Of a stretch of 64,000 bases of DNA, positions 1 to 11,696 are shown piece by piece (positions within the stretch are counted from its first letter, which is position 1; every line of letters begins with the position of its first letter). A program made the position numbers and the translations under genes. This stretch comes from Undaria pinnatifida (taxonomy: Eukaryota; Sar; Phaeophyceae; Laminariales; Alariaceae): contig JABAKD010000023.1 in NCBI GenBank assembly GCA_012845835.1, forward strand, positions 21,236,203 through 21,300,202, written 5' to 3'. Under the pieces are notes generated by a model. That model was not told the origin of the DNA. It was given only the letters and a program-made list of their open reading frames with translations, and did no database searches.

Positions 1-2349
1 GCACACATCCGGCAGCGTTCAGGAATATTGTAAATCAACTGGAATTCGTCAACAATTCTCGGCCCCGTACACACCGCAGCAGAACGGTGTTTCGGAACGT
101 GACGGGCGTACCATTATGGACATGACTCGCTGTTTACTCAATGAGGCACACCTTCCTAAACCTTTATGGGGAGAAATAGCTTCGACAGCGGTTTTTCTCA
201 TTAACCGATTACCACACGCGGCAATTGGCGGCGACACACCCTACCATCGTATGCTCGGGAAGCATGCAGACCTCTCATTTTTGAGAATTATCGGCACTCG
301 GGCATTTGTGCACGTTGAAGGGTACACCACCAAGCTTCAGCCAAAGGCTTGGGAAGGTGTTCTCGTCGGCTATGACATCGACAAACCTACCTTCCGCGTG
401 TATGATCGCTACACGGGAAGAATGTCAAGCTCGCGCAACGTCTCCTTCATCGAAGAGCCGCCTACCGTTCTACCAACAGCAGACTCGGGGGGGCAAGAAG
501 AACCTGAAGTCCCCGATTTCGATATGGAGCCAGGCTCGGATTTTATGGACGACTATCAGAGCATCAAACATGGTATCTCATCGCTAGAAACTAGCGACAC
601 CGACGCAACCGGCAACAAGCCGTTTCACATGAGGCTACGCTCATCCAATTCTCAAGCGAAAGCGCGCCAACAGGCACTTCAATGCCTAGATTCCACGAAA
701 CAGCAGTTCGAGGCTGTCTCGCAGTACATTGGGGCTGTTTCGGCATGGATAAAAAAAATCTTCCGGCTTCTATTTCGGTACCCAACACGTACGCGCAAGC
801 TATGGCCTCACCACAGGCAGAAGAATGGGAAGCAGCCATGCGTGAGGAGCTCAAAAGTCTCGATGAGCACGAGGTCTCCGATTTAATTCCATTCACCAAG
901 GGTCCTCCGGGCTGCTCCATCATTGGAACGCGGTGGGTATTTCGAGTTAAAACAGACGGACGTCTTAAAGCAAGGCTCGTGGTACAAGGTTGGGCTCAAC
1001 AGCATGGACTGGATTGCTTCACTACTTTCGCTCCTGTTTGTCGTATTGAAAGTCAGCGTCCTCTGCTGGCTATAGCGGCATCAAGGGATTGGCGAGTTTC
1101 GGCCATGGACGTACAAATTGCATTTCTCAACGGTAAACTTGAAGAGGACGTCTACACCAAGCAAGCACCAGGCTTTGAAACGATAGACGAGAGAACCAAC
1201 CGACCGCTGGTAATGAAACTGCGCAAAAGCTTATACAGACTTCGCCAATCATCAAGCGTTTGGAACAGCACCATTGACAAGGACTTGCGTAAAATGGGGT
1301 TCACGCCGACACCATCTGATTCCTGCGTATACACAAAGGGAAGTGGGAACACATACATCATGCTAACTCTCTTCGGCGACGACCTACTCATCATTGGACC
1401 GTCAAATGCAAGCATGGCCGAGGTTAGACGTGAGCTTATGGAAAAGTTCGCTTTGACTGATCTTGAGGATGTGTCTCAAATTCTGGGCGTTGAAGTTAAG
1501 AGCGACAAGGCAGCCGGAACGATCAAACTCAGTCAAGGACAGTACACACTTTCGGTACTGAAGCGTTTCAACATGAGTGACTGCAACCCGGTACACGTAC
1601 CCGGAATAGGAAAGGAACTAAGCGCACAGCCGGAAGGAAGCGTACTTCTAAACGAGGCAATGACTAAGCTCTATCAAGCCATTGTAGGAAGTATTATCTT
1701 TCTTACCCAATGTACGAGGTACGACGTGGCGTTCAGCACGATGCAAGCAGCTCGTCACATGGCAAAACCCACATCGGTGTATATGGCAGTGGTTAAAAGG
1801 ATCCTTCGATACCTTCGAGGAACACCTAATCTAGTTATTGTGTACAAAAGGGGGAGCAGCTTCGATCTTACCGGATACTGCGACGCTTCGTATGGTATGG
1901 GAGACCCTAAAAAGATGAGGTCTACTACCGGGTCGATGTTCTTCTTGGCCGGAGGACTCATCAACTTCTCGAGTCAGCTACAAAAGATCACTGCTCAAAG
2001 CACAACCGAAGCGGGACTCATAGCTCTGAACACCTGCGCGAAAAATGGACTTTACCTATCAGGAATCCTTGGGGAGCTGGGATGGCCGAACTTCAGGAGC
2101 TTCAGGATATCTTCCGACAACAGAGGAGCACTTCTTCTTTCAGCGAACGGCAATTATTCCAACCGGAGCAAACACATTGCAATAAGATTTGCAGCTCTGA
2201 GGCACTGGATAACGGACAGAATCGTAATCACCGAGGTCGTCTCTTCGAAAAATCAGCCTTCTGATATTCTCACCAAATTTTGCGATAAGCCAACCTTCAA
2301 CAACCTCTGCTCGAAGATCAACGACTTCAGCACGGAGAACTCCTTCTAA
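1..2349 (+). mobile_element. Ty1/copia pol, 3' part (fossil, runs off left edge)
   Basis: Part of an LTR retrotransposon of the Copia superfamily. The window opens inside the integrase core; the signature YTPQQNGVSERDGR is at about 80-120 and the integrase C-terminal region follows to about 480. An acidic linker leads into reverse transcriptase at about 900-1450, recognised by RLKARLVVQGWAQ, the AMDVQIAFLNG block and the FGDDLLI catalytic box. RNase H lies at about 1860-2300, with GYCDASYG, QSTTEAGLIAL and the SKHI block before the DILTKF end motif. This integrase-RT-RNase H order is diagnostic of Copia. The 5' LTR, gag and protease lie outside the window. The coding region is broken in at least a couple of places. 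It is not closely similar to the young Copia at 44-50 kb and represents a different family. Confidence 0.93.
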
Positions 2350-2806
2350 GCTCCAACACCTTGAAGTCGCAACTACAGCTCCGGCTCGCAATACCGCCTT
2401 TGACCATCGCGACGGCGTTGTAAAATATCTCAGGCAACCTCCATGATAACAAAAATCATTGTTTCATGGAGTTCCATACGAGATTGCGGCGTTTTATAAG
2501 TGGGAAAAAATCAAGCCTGTTTCTGATTCTGCCGCGTGCTATCGGAGTTTTCAATCACCGACAAACCGCGATGTACCGAGGACGGAGAAGCGTGTCACGC
2601 ACAAACCGAATAGGCAATGTACCGGCAAACGATTGGCCTATCATAATTAGCTACAAGACTGCAATGAACCGGGGAAGGGGAAGGATCTCCGGAAGGATCA
2701 CGCGCCCAACGCATCACAACCTTTCTCCGCCTCTATCTGTCCAAGCGCTCGTTCAGCCTTTCTTTACTTTTTAGCTTCTTTCAGCCTTCCTTTACCTTCT
2801 ATACAA
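2350..2806 (+). other. Downstream flank of the Copia fossil, possible 3' LTR
   Basis: No gene seen. This should hold the 3' end of the Copia element, but I cannot fix LTR borders because no second copy is in the window. It contains a strong hairpin (2439-2471), a purine-rich stretch near 2670-2690, a CCAAT-like box in reverse (gattgg, about 2630) and a pyrimidine-rich block at 2705-2800 just ahead of an ATG, which looks promoter-like. Confidence 0.35.
2439..2471. other. 13-bp stem hairpin
   Basis: CTCCATGA (2439-2446) pairs with TCATGGAG (2464-2471). After one bulged T the stem continues AACAA (2448-2452) with TTGTT (2459-2463), leaving a 6-nt loop. It lies about 90 bp past the end of the Copia RNase H region and may be an RNA structure in the element's 3' untranslated part. 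Function is unknown. Confidence 0.6.
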
Positions 2807-3130
2807 ATGAGCTCCATCAACAGCTACCCGAATGGCACTCCAGTCAACAACCGGGGACAAGCACTGGAAGCCCAACGCCTCTATGAATTATCTTGCTCGG
2901 GACAAGATAACAGCCGAAGGTACATAGGGTTCGCGAGATCTAACTGCCGGGATGCCCAAGGCATCTATTGAGGGGCACGCTACAACCTCCTGAAAGACAT
3001 CAAAGTTCCAGGTCAAACACTCCTGGAACGGAAAGACATGGCAGCGAAGCTAAAAAGGCATGGGCTCCTAGACAGGAGTGAGTACGAAACGATAAAAAAT
3101 GTTTATAAAGTCGCTCAAGTACTTAGATAA
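2807..3130 (+). pseudogene. Uncharacterised short coding remnant
   Basis: A 108-codon stretch that looks protein-like in one frame but is not intact. It starts at an ATG preceded by a pyrimidine-rich tract and ATACAA. The second half is charged and helical in character (LLERKDMAAKLKRHGLLDRS). I recognise no family. It could be the start of a second retroelement's first gene or a small host gene relic. Its position 457 bp after the Copia pol region suggests an association with that element, but I cannot show this. Confidence 0.25.
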
Positions 3131-4994
3131 GCGAGGTGACTTGCTGTTTTTTTATCGATAGCAGAGTATACAGTTTTTTGGTGCGGGCTTGGATCGGTGA
3201 CTCGGGTGCTGGCCCCTTTGACTTTCTCCTCGCTAGTAGTATGTATAACGATATAGCCGAACGACTGTGAGATATCTCGTGCGTATCTGAACCCCACAGG
3301 AAGAGTAAATCTGGACGAGACTTGACCGTGTCCCAATCCAGGGGGTAATTTTACCGCAGTTGAAATACTTCGCACAGGGACGGGTGTATGGTTATACCGG
3401 TAATATATTCTTGCGAGATGTACTTGTAGGTACGGTTGAAATTGATGGGTAGAGAATATTACTTAGTGCAGCAGTTCTTTGTCAACTATAAAGTTACACT
3501 GCTCGCCAGTTACGTATTAGTAAAGGTGGAACTATGGGTCGTATGAACTTATGTCAACGATCGTACAGCAATAAGCCATGTTTTACCGGAAAATGCGTAC
3601 GAGTATATATTCCAGCATTTAGCAGTAAAGGCTCACAAAGGACTGTCTCTCTTATGCTCTTCAGCGTACGATTAGTATCAGACAGGTTATCGTTATATGC
3701 GTATCCTAGAATCATATTGAAGTGGCGTGGTTAACTTACAGCAGCGACCTTTGTTTGTTCGTTAGTTAGTTTGTTTGTTTCTTCTATTTTTGGGATACAG
3801 CTCGTTGATGGACTATGAGTACACCCACCATAGTTTGTTACAGTACTATCAGTACTCGTAGTTCTATCTGCTTCCTAATTTTTTGTTTTTCGCGGTACGT
3901 AGGTATATAAAACAAACAACTGAATAGTGAGAATGTTTTATTTTGTCGTGATGAACACTTGTCCACAATTCTCTTAATTTGTCTAGTGTTGTTTATCTAT
4001 TTGGTACAATTCAGAAAGCGTGTTTAAAACCCAGTAGACGAATCTTTGCGTTTTATCTACTAGGTAGGGTATTTATCGCTGATAATTACACCAAGCGTAA
4101 TTTTTATACTTATCTTTCCTTGTAACGTTTTATTTTTTGAAAAATGTGTGGATAACATGGACACATCCATATTGCGGCGGTTGATACACCCGACGGGATA
4201 TGAGACCCATTTGTTTTTGATTTTTTTACGAATTCGTTTTCTAAATATGAGGCTTCTCTAGCAATCTGACTTCGCATTATGGGGGCGTGTTAAAAGTATG
4301 AACCTTGGATTGAAATCTAAGTTCATGCGCAGTCTATTCGCACGAATAAGAGATGCAGTTGAATCTTACGTTGAATCTTACGTTGAATCTTCGGTGTAAC
4401 CTAGATGTAAACGTAGATTTGAGTATGTTAAGGTTGTCCCGTTGTCCCTGTATTCTACAGTACTACGGGCATTGTTCCGTGATTATCAGGTGGTGATGCA
4501 ACCCACGATGATCACTCTTCCAACTCTCCTTCTTTTCCTTCCTTCTCTGCTTTCTTCTTCTTCTCTTTTTGGCCTCAATCGCCCTTTCCAAACTATCATT
4601 TTTCTTTCTTATCACAAGTGATCTTAACAGACACTTCGGTGCCACATCTGCATCTCTTCGCATAGAAAACAGAGCCTTCACACAACCATTGTGTTCACAG
4701 GCTATTCACACAGACTTAGAGAGGGGCGCTAAAGTGGACATAAAATGCCCTCGATCCAATAAAGGGGATATAGAAATGCCCTCGATCCAATTGGTACTTT
4801 CAACGCAGAGAACTTACACCAGAGAAATGGCAAGCTAAACGGAAAAGGGGGGATAATCAAGCCTCGCACAAGACAAACAAAATCATCCTAGTCCGGTATG
4901 AAATCGTACCACTATCACAAACAGCCCCCGACACTGTGGAAGGTAGGCCCCAAAACAACTTAATCCGTATGACAGATCAGGTTTGAGCCTATTG
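3131..4994. other. AT-rich stretch without a recognisable gene
   Basis: Only short, composition-driven frames are present. The only structure I see is a 12-bp direct repeat (ttgaatcttacg) in two full copies and a partial third at 4359-4391, and a twice-repeated gccctcgatccaa motif near 4746-4790. Confidence 0.5.
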
Positions 4995-5328
4995 CAGACC
5001 AAGCACGCCCAAAATGATGAACACTCCAACAGCACCAAACGCAATAATATAAAAGGCGAATTATTAGAGCGATCTACTACTACTGGTATAGCACGCGTTC
5101 TTCTGGGCGTATCATGTATGTGTCGTCTTGCAGCCACACCTTCAGTCACATGGCCAGCAGGCACACAGCACATGACAGCCCAACAGCACACACGCAACCA
5201 ACTGTTGCACGTATGAAGCCTACAGCGCGGCACCACGAATATCAAATGACCGCGACGGCTGGATTAGCCCTTTGACAGACCGGCACCTCTGCTCTCGAGC
5301 CCGGGCAAGGTGTGTGTCTGTCTTGGCC
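4995..5328 (+). repeat. Truncated copy of the 492-bp repeat unit
   Basis: Matches the last two thirds of the units at 5637-6128 and 6129-6620, from the block accaagcacgc through the tctcgagcccgggcaag block. It is separated from the second unit by about 300 bp of unrelated sequence. No coding function; apparent frames on either strand are not conserved between the copies. Confidence 0.85.
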
Positions 5329-5636
5329 TATTGGGTCGAACCTTACCAACTCTTAAGCTCGCAATTATTTGCGCGGTCTCAATTCGGCTTGGTCATTTGC
5401 GTCATGTACGTTGTCTAGGGATTTCTTCTTGTTTTTGAAGGGTGTCCGTCTAATTTTGCTTCGTAATAAAGTTGTATTCCCGCTTTCGTTGCTGGCCGTA
5501 GGAAACCTTTCGCAGATGTCGTAGTATGCACATTCGTCTACGAAAAGCACGCCATCGCTCACGCGTTATTTGTTCCCCTGGTATTTCTTTTTGTAGGTTG
5601 ACCGTCGTTGTTGTACTAATATCTTATCACACTGCA
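5329..5636. other. Unique spacer between repeat units
   Basis: About 300 bp not shared with the neighbouring units. No gene or motif recognised. Confidence 0.5.
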
Positions 5637-6128
5637 GCAGATGTAATTTTTTCATGTGCGTATTCACCCGATGAAGTTATACACATTCTTCATACAGTAA
5701 CTTCTCCTGCAGAGTGTGTTCGCGTAATGTCACGCAAAGGGACGGTGTGGCCCTGTCTGTATCTGCAGATCAAGCACGCTCAAAATTATAAACACTCCAA
5801 CAGCACCAAACGCGACAATGTAAAAAGGTGAATTTTTAAAGCAATCTGCTACTGGTATAACACGCGTTCTTCAGGACGTATCATGTGTCGTCTTGCAGCC
5901 ACACTTTCAGCCACATCGCCAGCACGCACACAGCACATGACAGCCCAACAGTACACACGCAACCAACCGCTGCACGTATGAAGCCTACAGCGGGGCACCA
6001 TGAATAACGAATCACCGCGATGGCTGCATTAGCCCTTTGACAGACCGGCGCCCCTGCTCTCGAGCACGGGCAAGATGTGTGTCTGTTGCTTGGTTTCAGT
6101 TGATGAGGGCACTCAGACTGTAGTAGTA
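5637..6128 (+). repeat. 492-bp tandem repeat, unit 2
   Basis: Starts gcagatgtaatttttt and runs directly into the next copy. Divergence from unit 3 is clearly visible (substitutions and small indels), so the duplication is not recent. Confidence 0.85.
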
Positions 6129-6620
6129 GCAGATGTAATTTTTTCACGTGCGTATTCACCCGACGAAGTTGTACACATTCCTCATACAGTAACTCCTCCT
6201 GCTGAATGTTTTTGAGTGAAGTCGCGCAAAGGAACGGTTTGGAGCCTATCTGTATCTGCAGACCAAGCACGCTCGAAATGATAAACACTCCAACAGCACC
6301 AAACGCAATAAAAAGGCGAATTATTAGAGCGATCTACTACTACTGGTATAATTAACACGCGTTCTTCTGGACGTATCATGTGTCGTCTTGCAGCCACACC
6401 TGCAGCCACATGGCCAGCACGCACACAGCACATACATGACAGCTCAACAACACACACGCAACCAACCGCTGCACGTATGAAGCCTACAGCGCGGCACCAT
6501 GCATAACGAATCACCGCGACGGCTGCATTAGCCCTTTGACAGACCGGCGCCCCTGCTCTCGAGCCCGGGCAAGATGTGTGTCTGTTGCTTGGTTTCAGTT
6601 GATGAGGGCACTACACAGCA
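6129..6620 (+). repeat. 492-bp tandem repeat, unit 3
   Basis: Head-to-tail with unit 2. It ends in the gatgagggcacta block about 140 bp before the Gypsy-family LTR. Confidence 0.85.
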
Positions 6621-6756
6621 GGCGCTAGCTGGAGCACAGCAGTCAGTTATTCCTTTGTTATGTCAACCCCCTTGCCTACGTTCGTTCAAGCTACCCCAAC
6701 AGACATAAAGCAAAACTCAAATCATGACCCATGGCGGCTTCCGCGCGTTTATACTG

Positions 6757-7195
6757 TGTAACGAACGGATAAAGAGCTATTTTAGACACGTACCCAAGTC
6801 TCCAATCCCTTGTCCCAACTCTCTCACCGCTTCTAGTTCTTTTCCTCCGTGTCTACCTTCAGGCTGATCCCTCCCGTCTGCTTGTTGCAACAGCTGCCTG
6901 CAAACACCAGTCTCGTCTCACGCAGTCCTCTTTCAAGCGCTCGTACAATATAACAGATCTTCGGATGAAACTTCCACTAATGCCTCACGGTAACGATCGC
7001 TGTACTCAAGCTCGGTTCGCAGTCAATCACGCTCGAGTCAGATGAAGTTCAGGTTCCTTTTTCCCTCGTTTGGTTTTGTGTGTTTTTGGACTGAGGCCGT
7101 GAGCGGCACGCTTTCTAGACTGATCGGCGTCATACAGACCTAGGCAGCATTCCGCCACGGGGTTTCATGTGACGTCATGTCAATCCGCCGCAACA
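6757..7195 (-). repeat. 3' LTR of the Gypsy element
   Basis: 439 bp, beginning TGTTGCGGCGG and ending GTTCGTTACA in element direction (TG...CA). Borders are fixed by a second copy of the same length class at 28599-29039 and by the polypurine tract that directly abuts it. The pair differ by scattered substitutions and small indels. Confidence 0.9.
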
Positions 7196-7205
7196 CCCCC
7201 CCAGC
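7196..7205 (-). other. Polypurine tract
   Basis: On the reverse strand a run of seven G directly precedes the LTR's TGTTG start, the expected primer site for plus-strand DNA synthesis in LTR elements. Confidence 0.75.
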
Positions 7206-7565
7206 ACGGCTTCCCAGAAATACCGTGTTAACCGGGCTGCGGATACACTGGGGTAAGAGTGAGGGCCTTTTCCCACACTTAGTCGTGCTTCGATTACCCT
7301 AAGGCTCGAATGAGTGGCGTCTGACATTTTCATGGATAGGCGTCTCTCAGGAGGTAGGGACACCCTGGGCCTCGCGCTTTTTCGCATTAGGTCCCAGATC
7401 GGTACTGCTGAACTTGCTAGAATTTCTCAACAAGCGCACCAGCTGAAAGCCTCTTATCCACCACTTCCCGGCTTTTCCAATTAACCCGGGTAGGCCGAGG
7501 CTTTGATCCTCCTCGCTGGTCGATCTTCGGCCAACGTCTTATCCCTTTCTCCATCCGCCTCCACT

Positions 7566-8144
7566 TCACGTTCCACGTTTACGGGGAACCGGATGCAAAT
7601 TTCCGGTCCTCCCATCTTTCAGGATTTCACGTTCGTTGAGCTCCTCCCAATCTCCATCTGCGTACCGAACCCGCCAGTACGGTGACTTGTAGTCGAAGAC
7701 CTTTGAAAGGTGACGCTGCTTGTTTCCTTCTGCGTCCGCGAATTCCATCCAGATCACGGTCCCCACGGGGTGTTGTTTCAACGCTTGTTTGCGGTCGATC
7801 CCATCTCTTTCCTTCCGCGTTTGCGTCGAAGATGGTCTTGCCTGGCACTCCGCTCCGTGATACGTTTCCCACAGCGCATGGAAAACGTCCAGCTGTAAAG
7901 GGGTGAAACTGTCTCGTGCCTCCTCTTCGGGCAGCCACTGTGACTCTGTGCCATCCACGAATCGTCCCTTGTATCGCCACTTCCAAGCGTTGCCTGGACC
8001 CATCACAGCCTTTCTGTCAATTAGGGTATACATAAGCGACGCTACAATCGACGGCTCCGCCAGTCCGATGTCAACTCCCCATGCCAGGTGAGCAAATTCG
8101 TTTTCGAAGTCGTGACGGAGGTCGTCCGGACGTAAGTGTAACAT
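7566..8144 (-). other. Chromodomain plus Tudor-like tail of Gypsy integrase
   Basis: A 192-residue frame at the 3' end of pol. Residues about 50-85 read WKWRYKGRFVDGTESQWLPEEE, here split as WKWRYKGR and SQWLPEEEA, which has the aromatic and W-x-P-E-E pattern of a chromodomain. Residues about 125-175 hold a second module, VGTVIWMEF, then YWRVRYADGDWEELNEREI, matching the Tudor/PTM-like pattern Y-x-V-x-Y-x-D-G-D-x-E-E-L. Chromodomains on Gypsy integrases (chromoviruses) steer integration to marked chromatin. A following Tudor-like module would add a second histone or DNA contact. The chromo call is moderate and the Tudor-like call rests on this short pattern. Confidence 0.65.
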
Positions 8145-8171
8145 CTTGATATTCGATGCCGACGCCCGTCG

Positions 8172-9291
8172 TCAGCGAATCCCTCGCCCATTTATCGTGA
8201 CGATGTAGCTGAGTCCTGGTAAGACAACTTCAGTCACCTCCCAAGGTCCGGTCCAGTGCTCGTGGGCTAGTTTATGATGTATCCCTGCCCTTGCCATCAC
8301 AGACTCCGCCTCCTTCACCAGCACCTTATCTCCGACAACAACACGGGTTCCCACCGAGGTCCGACCAATTTCAGCATTCCGACTCTCACGACTTTTCTGC
8401 CTGTCTTCATGCCTTTTCGATAGAGCCATCCGTACATCCCGTACCTCCTTGTACGCTTGACGTTTGTCGGCCACGTAACTGTGCATCCCGCCTCTGAAAT
8501 CACCACCATCTATCTCGGGGTGCGTAGCATCAAGTTGCATGCGTGCATCACGACCGAAGAAAAGACGCAAGGGAGTTGGCTTCCCCGGTAAGCGCAGGTC
8601 CGGCGTGGTATGATGGATCCACAGTGCCGGTTGTACATGCTCGTCCCATCTGCGAGGCCAGGTCTTGGCACAATTCTCCTAGTGCTTCGTGTAGCCACCC
8701 CACCAGTCTCTCCACCGTCCCCTGTGCACGTGGATGATCGGCAGGCCCATAGGCGATGGTCACGTTCAACCACTTACATAAGTGTTGCATCACTTCTGCC
8801 GTGAACTCGGATCCCGGATCACTGCGAACATACAGCGGTAGCCCGAAAGTAAGCATCACTTCGAGCAGTTTCCTCGCTACTCCGATTGCTTCTTTTGTAG
8901 GGAGTGGAAAGGCGAACAAGAACGTGCTGGCTTTGTCGACTACTACCAGTAGAACTTTGTTGCCTGCGTCTGACCTCACCCCCATGTCCTGGATTTCGAC
9001 TTCGAGTACTTCCCCGGGTCGTAGAAACCTCGACGGTAGCAAGGCAACCCGTTGACTCGCTGACCGCCTGCGACGTCTGCACCCACACGAGAGGACGTAG
9101 TCTCAAACGTCCTTGATGAGGGTGGGCCAGCAGTACCGATGACTAATCAAGGCTGTAGTTCTCGCCGTCCCCGGATGCCCATAGGTGCTGTGCGCCAGCG
9201 CCATAATCCCCGAAACGAGAGATCGGGGAACTGCAAGTCGTGGGATTTTTCCCCGAGGTGCTACCCACGAAAGGCCGTTATCATCCATCAC
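8172..9291 (-). other. Gypsy integrase region
   Basis: The N-terminal zinc-binding pattern (HSTYGHPGTARTTALISHRY, followed by CWPTL) is near 9130-9240. The catalytic core is at about 8600-8990, with VVVDKASTFLFAFPL, YVRSDPGSEFTAEV and PADHPRAQGTVERLVGWLH, the D-D-E fold blocks. The C-terminal GPY/F-like module near 8180-8330 is recognised by VGDKVLVKE and HWTGPWEVTEVVLPGLSY. Part of the fossil; not one continuous frame. Confidence 0.88.
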
Positions 9292-9306
9292 ACATTCGCC
9301 ACCTCC

Positions 9307-9721
9307 TTATCCTCGGTTTCCCGCTTCCTGGAGTTGTTTCCGAATCTTGACAAGTACCATATCTTCGCACTGCCTCTGCATGAGCTGTGGCAAATCCTGG
9401 AGTATAGCTGTCACCCTTTCCAACATGGATGCCTCTGACCGCTGGGGTTCCTTGGCCTCTTTCCCTGATCCGCTTGAACGGTTGCTGGTGTCCTTTGGTG
9501 ATTCCTCCAACGGATCACGTTGCCGTTTCGGTCTCGGGCTGGGCTCTCTCTGTCCCCTGCGTTTGCGTGGGCGATCAACTACCACTATTAGTTCAGTAGT
9601 AGTGAATGTCTGCGCCGTTGCATTCTCCACCTCCTCAGGTAACGATGGTTCTGCCTCCCAGACAACCTCCGGTTCCTGGGAAGTGACCTTTGCCTGCGAT
9701 CTCGTGACCGCTCTTGTCACC
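9307..9721 (-). other. Basic linker before Gypsy integrase
   Basis: Low-complexity, charged region containing VTRAVTRSQAKV and a nuclear-localisation-like RPRKRRGQREPSPRPKRQR cluster. VTRSQ-type linkers are common between RNase H and integrase in Gypsy polyproteins, so the methyltransferase-like domain sits just upstream of the usual linker. Confidence 0.6.
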
Positions 9722-10699
9722 TCAAAGGCTTTTTGATGCTGCGAGGCAATCCTCAAACACCATGCAGGCCAATCTTTCTAGTTCCGCGACCTCTGGTACC
9801 GGTTTTCCCAGTATGCCTTGAACAGCTAGTTCAACTAATACTGCTCGTAGAATTGGAGGAGACGTGAAATCTGCGATGACGGTTGCCGCTGTGCTTTTGC
9901 TGACCGTCTGCGGGATCACGTAGTGTTCCTGCCCTGTGGTGATTTTGGCGTAGTCGTTGAAGTGCAACTCTTCGGCTTCTTCAAGGCGTGCCGCATCCGC
10001 TGGGTGTGCGATATACCCTTCGGTTGGCTTTTCCCCCATGATGAGAGCACGGTTCAAAGAGATTATGGGTTCGCTGAACGAATAAATCGCTCGCTCTCCG
10101 TTACCTCTCTTCAGGAAATATGCGCCTCTTCGTCCCAGAAATCCCCCTAACTGCTGAACTGGTTGCTTTACCTTCTCCAACCTCCGCTTCCAAACGGCTA
10201 ATTTCCCTTTTGTGGCAAGGCCTCCCTTGGTTCCTACCAGGAATGTTCGTTTCCTCCTCCACGGAATCCCTACTTGGCTCGCTAGTATCTCCGCTTTGTC
10301 CACGATGTATGGCTCTCGTTCCAAAGCGGGGAGAATCTCGTCGTTCCATTCCGTCGTTCGCAGAAAGTTGCCCAAACATTCGAGTATGAAAACTCGCGCG
10401 TCTGAGGCGATGGCAGCTTGGGCTAAGCTACTCGCTCCGGATATTCCCCACTTTTCTCGTATCCCTTCAAACCTCCTGCGGGCGTCACCGACCACCACGT
10501 TTGGTCTCACCTCTCTAAACATGGTTAGGTATTCCTGCGACCTTGTTGTCACCCTAAGTAGCTTCGCACCGTTGTCCAGTCCGTTTGCTCTGATGCTTTC
10601 CAGTGCTCTCCAGTCCTGGTCTACTGCTCCTCTGACCGTCAGCGATCCCTCTGATGCCAGGATGCTGCCTCCCCCCCCACAGTCGAGCATGACCACCAC
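9722..10699 (-). other. Cytosine-5 DNA methyltransferase-like domain inside Gypsy pol
   Basis: A 325-residue frame between RNase H and integrase. Blocks occur in the order of C5 cytosine methyltransferases: residues 5-13 LDCGGGGSI (SAM-binding motif I), 25-40 AVDQDWRALESIRANG (motif II region), 66-80 around PNVVVGDARRRFEGI (motif IV position), 103-112 VFILECLGNF (motif VI position), 136-156 with LASQVGIPWRRKRTFLVG (motif VIII), 231-245 AHPADAARLEEAEEL (motif IX) and 260-277 YVIPQTVSKSTAATVIAD (motif X). Such enzymes move a methyl group from S-adenosylmethionine to cytosine in DNA. Methyltransferases captured by LTR retrotransposons are known from some algal lineages. I make no claim that this copy was active; the assignment rests on motif order and spacing. 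Confidence 0.75.
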
Positions 10700-10732
10700 T
10701 GGAAGCTCCGGTGCGATGACAAGCTTGGCCTG

Positions 10733-11472
10733 TTAAGTATCTGCCTCTGATGGGTCTGCGGGTGTGAGTGCGACGGCTGCAAGTACTGTAAGACTTTGAG
10801 TACTAGATCCGTCCACATCTTTCACTCCTAAGGTTTCGAGGTGTACGCCGTCGAGCACTGGCCCCTGTGGCCCTTTGTAAACGTTTGGCAACGACTCGTC
10901 TCCTGGAAAAGAGTCGTCGAAATCTTCGATCACGATGCTCTTGTTTGGTAACCGCGACATGGGGTCTGGGAGGTGATGTTGTTTCCCCGGCCTCCACTTC
11001 AAGGTTATGTCGTGCTCCATCAACCCCAGAGCCCAGCGGTGGTATTTCGGTGTGAGAGATTGGCTTTTGAAGAGCCAAGTCAACGCCGAACAGTCCGTGA
11101 TGAGCGTGAACGATCGCCCCCAAGATAGGGTTGGAAATTGCTTACTGCCCACATGACCGCCATGCATTCACGGTCTGTTGCTGACCTTTTGGAGTCTCCT
11201 CTCGACCACTTTTTGCTGCCGTACGCGATCACCTTTTCCACTCCTTCGATGCATTGTGTTAGCACCGCTCCTGCTCCTATCTCACTGGCATCGGTGGACA
11301 GCGATAACGGTTCTGTCCACACCGGCAGGGCTGGGATTGGAGGTGATGTCAAAGCTTCGATAAGCGCATTAAAAACTTTGTTTTGCTCTTCTCCCCGCGG
11401 GACTTTATCTTTTTTCGCTCTCTTGGTTCTGAACCTTGGATCTCTCAGCAAGTTGGAAATGAGCGCCACCAC
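10733..11472 (-). other. Gypsy RNase H region
   Basis: Blocks LSLSTDASEIGAGAVLTQ, VIAYGSKKWSRGDSKRSATD with RECMAVMWAVSNFQPYL, then SFTLITDCSALTWLFKSQ and the TLKWRPGKQHHLPDPMSRLP end motif. This is the standard Ty3/Gypsy RNase H with its connecting tail. Part of the fossil. Confidence 0.88.
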
Positions 11473-11696
11473 TGTGCTATACTGGGGTACGAATTGCCGT
11501 AAGTACCCTGCATGCCCAGCAACACTCGCATTTCCTCCACCGTGTTCGGCCTTGACAGCTGCGTGATAGCATTAATCTTGCTCGGGGCCGGCCTTGCACC
11601 AAGTCTACCCACGATCATGCCGACGAACTCAATGACCGACTGACAGAAATGCGGTTTCTGAAGATTTACGGTTAAACGTCCTTGCCGTAGACACTT

